This document shows positions 57,671 through 64,000 of a stretch of DNA of 64,000 nucleotides, piece by piece. The position numbers and the translations under genes were made by a program. Each line of letters opens with the position of its first letter. The stretch's first letter is position 1. The notes below the pieces were generated by a model that was not told where the DNA came from, searched no databases, and was given only the letters and a program-made list of their open reading frames with translations. The stretch spans positions 494,068,190 through 494,132,189 of the forward strand of contig CM060990.1 of the NCBI GenBank assembly GCA_030765065.1, read 5' to 3'. The DNA is from Deroplatys truncata. Taxonomy: Eukaryota > Arthropoda > Insecta > Mantodea > Mantidae.

Positions 57671-57795
57671 CAACAAGTTTTAATACCATCTTATACAGCA
57701 AGTTTTAATACCATCTTATACAACAAGTGTTAATACCATCTTATACAGCAAGTGTTAGTACCATTTTATACAGCAAGTGTTAATACCATCTATTT
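57671..57795 (+). repeat. Minisatellite, 5 x 25 bp, inside the LTR element
   Basis: Units start at 57671, 57696, 57721, 57746 and 57771, each CARCAAGTKTTARTACCATY plus five further bases. The last unit is diverged at its end. It lies in the non-coding interior. Confidence 0.92.
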
Positions 57796-59220
57796 TCCAG
57801 CTTCATCTTGATTCGGTTGATGTGGATGCAACAGTGTGATGCTATGTTATTGGTGTCTTTCCTGAAATGTCAATGTGATTTGTTCAGTTTATGCCTATGT
57901 CAGGTATCTTTGATTTTGCAGCTAGTTGAATGAGACATGTCAGTGAAGATATTTAATTTTCTCAGTAATTACTGTGGAAGATGATGATAGAAATGATGAT
58001 AATAATGATCATAACAAAGAGGAATATAAAGATAGTAATGTGAAGAAGAAAGTTGTGTCTTTGCAAGTAAAGCATGAATATTTGTAGTTTGACGCATGTA
58101 ATGTGGTGTTTATTTTTGAAGTATATAGCAATGTTCTTAGTAGTTTTGGGTAGTTATTAAACTGAGTGTTGTGTATCATTTGAGCCTTGGTTAGTATGAA
58201 TGATTTCATTTCATTGTCATGTATGAATGTATGATAAGTGCACTTATTCATTTTCTTTGGTAGTTGTACCAGCTGGTCAGATATAATATTGGGATCCCAA
58301 ATGTTTTACTATATTTGTGTTCTGTTATGTGCAAACTATGAATATAGTTCACATAATATTTCTGCATTCTGACCCCTTCATGTCTCTTTATTTTGGTTTG
58401 TACACATTTTTTGTGAAATTTTCGCTTGTACCCCTTTGCAAAATTCAGTTTTTATGTCAATGTGTAATCATTTTTTTCTCTTTTCCTAGTATTAAGTTTC
58501 AATGTTTCTACATTTCTGCAAAATTTGCGGCATCTTTTGATTACATTTTCATAAATGACATACTATTTTCTTCTTCTTCCCTGTATGATGTTTTCGGAGC
58601 ACAAATTATACCTGTTATTACCCCTGTTATAGTGATTTTGGCTGATTGGGGAGCTCGAGTGTCCAGAGCAGTATCCCTGCAGTACAGCACCATACCACAG
58701 GCTGCACAGAGATACACCAGGGAGAGCTACTGCCAGTTCACTACACTGCAGGTGGCAAAAGGAGCCACTGTTCGGGGGGGGGGCAGTCCAAGCCAGCGAT
58801 TACCCCCCATGTCATCAGCATTGTGAAACAACAACTACTCTACGGCTGAATCCTCTTCGTTGTGGGTGAGGTGATCATTTCCACCCACAAACAGTTACGA
58901 CAAGATGTGGTGCAGTGTAGTGTGGGTGTGACAGTAGCAGCTAGGTGTAATGTGCGTGTGCGGGGTTTGCTTTTACTGAATAAGATAAAGCATCTTTGAA
59001 TATCGTCGGTGGCACTCGAGACTCCATCTTTGTATTAGCTCTGCATAAATTTAATAACAGGTCCTTTTACATCTGCTTTGACAGACATTCAGCTCCATCT
59101 TTTGTAAATATTCAGATAATTTTGTAAAGTATGTCATTTATTTATGCTGTCTCTGTTCTTTGTAATTTTATGTAAGTGATAAACTCCTTCTTGCCTCGAC
59201 GGGGACGTCGATCTGGGTGG
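57796..59220 (+). other. Non-coding interior of the LTR element
   Basis: No conserved pol motif in any frame. A 169-codon ORF (58317-58826) is hydrophobic then Ser/Gln-rich with no recognisable domain. A GC-richer part at about 58640-58960 includes a G9 run and may be the last remnant of coding sequence. Confidence 0.55.
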
Positions 59221-59231
59221 CCAGGGAGAGA

Positions 59232-59674
59232 TGTGACATTTGGTTAGGGTAATGTTTGTTTGTTGGTTGGGAAATGTATGTACTAGTGTGTGGGTTGGTA
59301 ACAGAGATCTTATGTCAGAATAGTGGGGGAAACGGTTCGTTAGAAGGTAGAGTCAGTTGCCCCTCTCTCTCTCTCTTGCAAGGGAGCTCTTGTGTAGCAT
59401 GGCCACCATGATTGACGCGTCGCCGATGGCAAACAGGTAACATTTTGTATCTATTAACATCCAATACATCTTGGTTAAACTAAAGCCTTGGCATGTGATT
59501 TCTAGTAGATATTTGATCCTTCTTCCCTCCCATACAATGTTTTAGGAATCTTTAGGTGTATTTAGGATTTTGAGCTCGCCCCGTCGGACCTCGTGTAGTT
59601 TATTGTTTGATCCTGTTCACTGCACCTATCGCTCTACCCCCCATTGAGTTAAAATATGTAAAGAGGTTACGACA
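59232..59674 (+). repeat. Right LTR (443 bp)
   Basis: Same ends as the left LTR. It lacks one TGTT unit, has a longer CTCTCTCT tract and a 3-bp deletion (TTG) near 59570, and keeps the ATG/Kozak and donor-like site. Confidence 0.93.
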
Positions 59675-59678
59675 ATAT

Positions 59679-62290
59679 TACAATTTAAATAAACTCTAAA
59701 CTTTAACAGTGTGAATAAACTCTGAAAATTAACAACTCATGGCCAGAAATTACAGCCAATACTTGCCAAAGGTAAAATGCTTAATTGTTTAAAGTATGGT
59801 TTACAACTAGTTCTAGTTGAGAGATCCGCCATAATTCTAATATTTTCTTTTGTATTTTGAACACTCACAGTATCTTTGGAATTTCCCCAGAAAATAATAC
59901 CATACACTAGTAGGCTATGGACATATGCAAAGTATACTGCTCCAAGTATATTTAAACTAGACATGCATTTGACTGCCCTTATTAGAAGGCACATTTTACT
60001 CGGCTTTTCTGCCAATTTCTCTGTGTGTGGTTCCCAACTCAAATTGAACTATTGAACCAAGAATTTGTTTGTTTTTGCATAGTTTATTTGACATTGTCCC
60101 AAAGTTAATCTTGGATATATTTGATTTCTATTTATCTTATTATGGAAGCACAGAGCTGATGTTTTCTCTTTACTTTATACCAGTATGTTTGCATTTAGCC
60201 AGTTAAAAATGTATTTCAAACTTACATCTATATGCGGATTTGGGTTGCTCTTGCTCTCCCCCTTTATAAAAATACTCCTATCATCAGCAAAAAGTGTTAC
60301 ATGTACACCTGTCATATTATTTACATTATCTGCCAAGTTCTTTATGTATAAGATAAATAAAAGAGGTCTGAGTACCGATCCTTGAGGTACCCCATATTTT
60401 GTTGTATTACTACTTGAAAGCTAAGTTTTGCCTTTGCCAGTTTTTCTATCAAAATGTTCAATTTCAACTGATTGTTTCCCGTTATCTAGATATGATTTAA
60501 ACCACTTTAATGCTACTCCTCTCACACCATACGTGGATAATTTCTCTAATAGCAATGCACGATCAACTAAACCAAAGGCATTTGTAAGGTCCAAGAAAAT
60601 ACTTATTTATTGCTTAATGCATAGTATACTCTTTCAATAAAATTAATCACTGCAGTAGTAGTGGACATTTTTTTCCTAAAACCATTTTAATGCTTGTTTA
60701 TTATTTTAAATCTATCCAGGAAGCTTACTATTTTTCTACACACTATTTGCTCAAATAACTTTGCGAAAGATGAGATTATTGATATTGGTCTATGATTCTC
60801 AACCTCTCCTTTGTTACCCTTTTTATAAATAGGTTTCACTTTTGCCTCTTTTAACCTCTCGGGGAATGGCCCATTCACCAATGAAAGATTTATTAAGTAT
60901 GTCAGTGGTTCCATTAGAAATGAAGAGCATTTTTTTATAATGCAGTTTGAATATCCATCTATTCCCGCCGACTTTTTCAAGTTAAATTTTTACATTTGAA
61001 ATATGCGTAATATGGGAAATATTCAACAAGCAAAAGCAAGCTAACTGAGGCAGTTAACACAGCCCAAATCTGCCCAAAAGTTATTAATAAAGGCATTTAC
61101 GCCATTCGAGAACTTACCTCGAAATCTGGACATGTACATTGAGGAGCTCTACTTAAGCTTCCTAATCTCAACCTGGGTGAAACTTTGGATCATGGCCAGA
61201 AATAATAATACAAATAAGTTCTGCAAAACATTTGCCGAGGTGCATGGAAGTGATGACATTGGTAAACAAGTGCCCACTACAGGTCTAGTAATTTGTTTAA
61301 TCAAATAACATGGATCAAAGCATTAAAAAACATTGATTAAATCAATTAGATCATTGCTTTCTTTATTAACAATGTTTGTTCTTTTTATGATTAAATATTA
61401 AATGTGGCAAATCATAAAAGTGAGATAAAAAAATCATTAAAACAGTCTTAGATTATGGGGTGATCTGTAAAAGGTGACACACAGAAGATTAAAACTTTTA
61501 ATTAAAATACAACAGGCTTCAAAATCCGGTACAACAAGGTTAGCAATATAAAACAATTGGTTAGATTCATGCACAGTTTTAATGATTATCAGTTGTCACA
61601 AATGTTTGCCCTTTGACCTACAGAAATAACTTGTCATATATTACCCAGGAATTTTTAACGTAAAAAGGTCAATGTTACTGAGCCAATGTTCAACAATAAA
61701 AATTAAATCTGGATCATAATCATTAAGAATGTCAATCAAACTGTCCACTTTGTTCAATGCACTCTGTACATTCCAATAAATAATATTAAGATTTAATTTG
61801 CTTTTATCCTTCAGACTACCGAAATTTATGCCAACAGTATATGTGACAGTCCTGAAGTTTTAAGATAGCTTTGGAGAATTAAATTTACTTAAAAAAGGGC
61901 CATTAGACCAGAAATCAAGTGTATAAACATCCTCAAATAATAATGAGGGTACATCGGTTTTAAGAGAACTATAACTTGGGTACCTGGTTTTCAATTTTTC
62001 CACAATATAGTTACCTGGTTTAGGCTCATTAATGCATTCAAAGGCATGGGAGCATTCATTTTCTGGATCAAGTCTCGAGACAAACAGAAAAAGTATTTTT
62101 TCAGCTACAGCAAGTTTGCCATTAACAACATTGCCAGTAATAAATTCTTTCTTTTGTATAGACTTGTTTGAATTAACATTGGCTTTGATTTGAGGTTTGG
62201 ATTTTAGCTTACTTTTGTGAGATACTAGCTTCCAGTTCTCTAATGGTTGACTAACTTGATAAGCACCACTAATTTCTGTAGATTCTACTC
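59679..62290 (-). pseudogene. CR1/Jockey-like LINE with ORF1 remnant, endonuclease and RT
   Basis: Non-LTR retrotransposon read right to left. The ORF1 end lies at about 61850-62285: AVAEKILFLFVSRLDPENEC and KLKTRYPSYSSLKTDVPSLL, then NPE.W.G-like YTLDFWSNGPF, typical of CR1/Jockey-type ORF1. ORF2 begins near 61780 with the endonuclease LNLNIIYWNVQSALNKVDSL and DYDPDLIFIVEHWLSNIDLF. The middle of the endonuclease is eroded (61000-61500). The RT is at about 60000-60990: KKSAGIDGYSNCIIKKCSSF, VKPIYKKGNKGEVENHRPIS, GFRKKMSTTTAVINFIE, GVPQGSVLRPLLF and TLFADDRSIFI (catalytic box intact) at about 60262-60295. The C-terminal part with HSLLVYGIIFWGNSKDTVSV is at 59737-60042. Many stops. A later LTR element splits its 3' tail. 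Confidence 0.85.
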
Positions 62291-62681
62291 ATAGCTCCTT
62301 TGGTATGCCCTGTTTACCTAGGAGGAAAGTACATTTTTCTCCAAAAAGTGGTGGAATCACACACAGTGAAGCAATTAATAAAATACACTTGATGAAAATG
62401 AAGTCAACCTAAACACTCTTACTAGCTTCACTCATTTATTTTGCAGAACATGTATCGTGAGCTCATGCTCACGAACATTTTGAGCTCTTGCTAAATATTG
62501 GTTTAGGTTAGAGTTTAGATGTATAAAATGTTTTTAAACAATGTCTGATTTTTTGGGGAACATTACCCAATGTAGCACTTTGATTAACAGAATTAAAATT
62601 GTTTTGGAAAAAATGGAGGGATGACTTGGGGAATAGATAATTATAACAAAGTCTTTTATAAAATTAAGAATTGATGACGGC
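62291..62681. other. No recognisable feature
   Basis: AT-rich non-coding DNA; perhaps the 5' part of the minus-strand LINE. Confidence 0.4.
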
Positions 62682-62780
62682 GGTGCCGTGGCCAAGTGGT
62701 TAGACCGCTCGCCTCTCACCGAGGTGGCCCGGGTTCAATCCTTTTCAATGCTTTTTCAATGACAAATTACTGTTTTTTTA
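62682..62780 (+). repeat. tRNA-derived SINE head (family C-like)
   Basis: GGTGCCGTGGCCAAGTGGTT at 62682-62701 (A box) and GGGTTCAATCC at 62731-62741 (perfect B-box type). A CCTC/GAGG anticodon-like stem lies between. A short AT-rich body follows, to a T7 run near 62773-62779 that could end Pol III transcription. The head matches the SINE at 37888. A functional tRNA is unlikely because no matching acceptor strand follows the T-arm. Confidence 0.65.
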
Positions 62781-62787
62781 TTATTAG

Positions 62788-63227
62788 GCTCAAAACATAA
62801 ATAGCTACCCTCGTAGATAATGGCAAACTACGGATGGGGCTATTCTTAGACCTAACCAATGCTTTTGATATGATGTATCATGACATACTGCTTGACAAAC
62901 TGTATAAATGTGGACTCAAGAGGTTTACCACACCATTAGTTCCAATCATACCTAGAAAATAGGAAACAATTAGTAGAAATAGAACATATTAACTCACAGA
63001 GAATGGAGTTAATGACAGAAACCTTGGAAACTACAGAAATAAAAACTGGTTCCACAAGGATTAATTCTTGGTTCCTTATTGTTTCTAATTTATATCAATG
63101 GTATACCAATGTATCTAAAAATGATCAGGCAGTTAAGATCACACCGTTTGCTATGACACAAGCACGTTTATTATGGGAAGGGATAAAACTTACCTTAGGG
63201 AAAATGTTGCATATGCCATTAACAAAG
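62788..63227 (+). pseudogene. LINE RT fragment, plus strand
   Basis: Starts with KIATLVDNGKLRMGLFLDLT and NAFDMMYHDILLDKLYKCGL, the palm motif with catalytic Asp of CR1/Jockey-type RTs. In other frames the T-G-S-T-R-I-N-S-W-F-L and YQWYTNVSKNDQAV pieces correspond to the (V)PQGSILGPLLF block and the segment before L-F-A-D-D. It ends in NVAYAINKV at the TA where the mariner inserted. 5'-truncated, several frameshifts. Confidence 0.75.
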
Positions 63228-64000
63228 TACGAGGGTAATCCCAAAAGTAAGGTCTCCAATTTTTTTTAAAATACAAAGAAACTTATTGACAACAAATGGT
63301 ACATAGTTTTGAAGCTTTAACATTTGTCTATTTTTCCACATAATCGCCATTTCGGTCAATGCATTTTGGAGATGCTGTGGCAGTTTTTGTATGCCCATGT
63401 CATACCAGCTTGCCACCATGCTCTTGAAAAAGTGATGGACCTCATTTCTCACTTCATTGTCATCACCGAAGTGCCTTCCAACCAAGTGTTCTTTCAACTT
63501 GGGAAACAAGTGGCAGTCACTGGGTGCTAAGTCTGGACTATAGGGTGGATGGGTGATGGTTTCCCATCCAAACTGTTGCAGAAGATTCATGGTTCGACGG
63601 GCAGTGTGGGGGCGAGCATTGTCATGGAGAAGGCTTATGCCCTTGCTCAACATTCCTCTTCTACGGTTCTGAATTGCCCATCCAAGTTTTTTTAATGTCT
63701 GACAATACCTGTCGGCATGTATTGTTGTCCCAGGATCCATAAAGTCGACCAACAATATCCCCTTTCGATACCAAAACACAGTTGCCATGACTTTACCGGC
63801 AGACAGTGTTCTCTTGAATTTTCGCGGCTTGGGTGAACCAGAATACCGCCACTCACGTGATTGTTGTTTGGTCTCAGGTGTGAAGTGGAAAGCCCAGGTT
63901 TCATCACCCGTGACTATTGAATCCAAAAGGTTGTCCTTTTCATTTGCATAGCGTTGAAGAAATTGGCGGGAAGTTTCAGCGCATTGCCTTTTGTGATCTT
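63219..64000 (-). CDS. Mariner transposase, DD34D motifs intact, open at the window edge
   Basis: Cut-and-paste transposase of a mariner element. The minus-strand frame is open from 64000 to a stop at 63219 (about 260 codons seen, N-terminus outside the window). Catalytic residues are all present: SIVTGDETWAFHFTPETKQQ, GISLLHDNARPHTARRTMN and PPYSPDLAPSDCHLFPKLKE, with 34 residues between second and third Asp as in classic mariners. The frame runs through the inverted repeat (GDLTFGITLVL) and stops in flanking LINE DNA, so the native stop is lost or was never in this frame. The TA at 63228-63229 marks the element edge, with the repeat CGAGGGTAATCCCAAAAGTA beginning at 63230. This is the best preserved transposase in the window. 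Confidence 0.85.
   Translation of the reverse strand, partial: DHKRQCAETSRQFLQRYANEKDNLLDSIVTGDETWAFHFTPETKQQSREWRYSGSPKPRKFKRTLSAGKVMATVFWYRKGILLVDFMDPGTTIHADRYCQTLKKLGWAIQNRRRGMLSKGISLLHDNARPHTARRTMNLLQQFGWETITHPPYSPDLAPSDCHLFPKLKEHLVGRHFGDDNEVRNEVHHFFKSMVASWYDMGIQKLPQHLQNALTEMAIMWKNRQMLKLQNYVPFVVNKFLCILKKIGDLTFGITLVLC

Larger units (their letters stand above)
55226..59674 (+). mobile_element. Complete non-autonomous LTR retrotransposon, 4449 bp
   Basis: Two direct LTRs (441 and 443 bp) starting TGTGACATTTGG and ending GGTTACGACA flank a 3.57-kb interior. Both sides carry ATAT (55222-55225 and 59675-59678), a 4-bp target duplication as in Gypsy elements. A purine-rich tract (CCAGGGAGAGA, 59221-59231) abuts the right LTR. 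TGGAGGGCCGGGAATAAT at 55672 is a candidate primer-binding site, although the tRNA was not identified. The interior has only a short gag-like ORF and no protease, RT or integrase, so it depends on a relative for movement. The LTRs differ by roughly 16-20 changes (about 96 percent identical by eye). Plus orientation follows from the gag-like ORF and tract. Confidence 0.9.

Noticed and set aside
57671..57795. CRISPR-like array
   Set aside because: Units are directly adjacent with no spacers, in a eukaryotic context.
62682..62750. Functional tRNA gene
   Set aside because: A and B boxes are good but the acceptor stem has no matching 3' strand; a SINE head fits better.

Overview
The window looks like a stretch of a large, AT-rich, repeat-laden arthropod nuclear genome, most likely an insect. 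I found no confident host protein-coding gene. Almost everything recognisable is a decayed mobile element, usually carrying several in-frame stops and frameshifts. The mix of R1-clade and CR1/Jockey-like LINEs, Gypsy elements, Penelope, mariner, Tc1, piggyBac, hAT, PIF/Harbinger-like elements and tRNA-derived SINEs is what points to an arthropod. Species cannot be fixed from the sequence.

Layout. 1-4.2 kb: degenerate R1-clade LINE (+), followed by (AAT)n-rich DNA. 6.4-12.0 kb: Gypsy-type retrotransposon (+) with a leader holding four tRNA-Lys primer-binding-site-like sequences, then gag, protease, RT, RNase H and a broken integrase. 12.0-12.5 kb: a GC-richer block with a heat-shock-promoter architecture (HSE plus TATA) and no heat-shock gene after it. 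12.8-16.4 kb: tRNA-derived SINE sequences and a mariner/Tc1-superfamily pseudogene. 17.4-23.8 kb: a second, related Gypsy element on the minus strand, interrupted by a PIF/Harbinger-like element (Myb/SANT-like ORF) that itself holds a MITE-like inverted repeat. 24.1-30.9 kb: two piggyBac remnants with facing N-termini, a hAT (ZBED-like) remnant and a minus-strand LINE RT.

31.8-44.2 kb: Tc1-like remnant, a minus-strand transposon-like protein fragment, a conserved arthropod transposase-like protein (DUF7869-like) retaining a consensus 85-bp intron, SINEs, arrays of diverged tandem repeats and a mariner-superfamily pseudogene. 46.2-48.6 kb: Penelope element (-) split by a 5'-truncated LINE (+). 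49.0-50.3 kb: complete but dead mariner with TA target duplication. 51.0-52.6 kb: a second DUF7869-like copy. 55.2-59.7 kb: a structurally complete 4.45-kb LTR retrotransposon (two ~442-bp LTRs, TG...CA ends, ATAT target duplication) without pol, inserted into the 3' region of a minus-strand CR1/Jockey-like LINE that runs to about 62.3 kb. 62.7-64.0 kb: SINE, LINE fragment, and a mariner whose transposase frame runs off the window edge.

The elements do not form a pathway; the organising principle is nesting of insertions. The observations most worth following are the orphan heat-shock-type promoter, the repeated primer-binding sites in the Gypsy leader, the non-autonomous LTR element and the intron-bearing DUF7869-like family.
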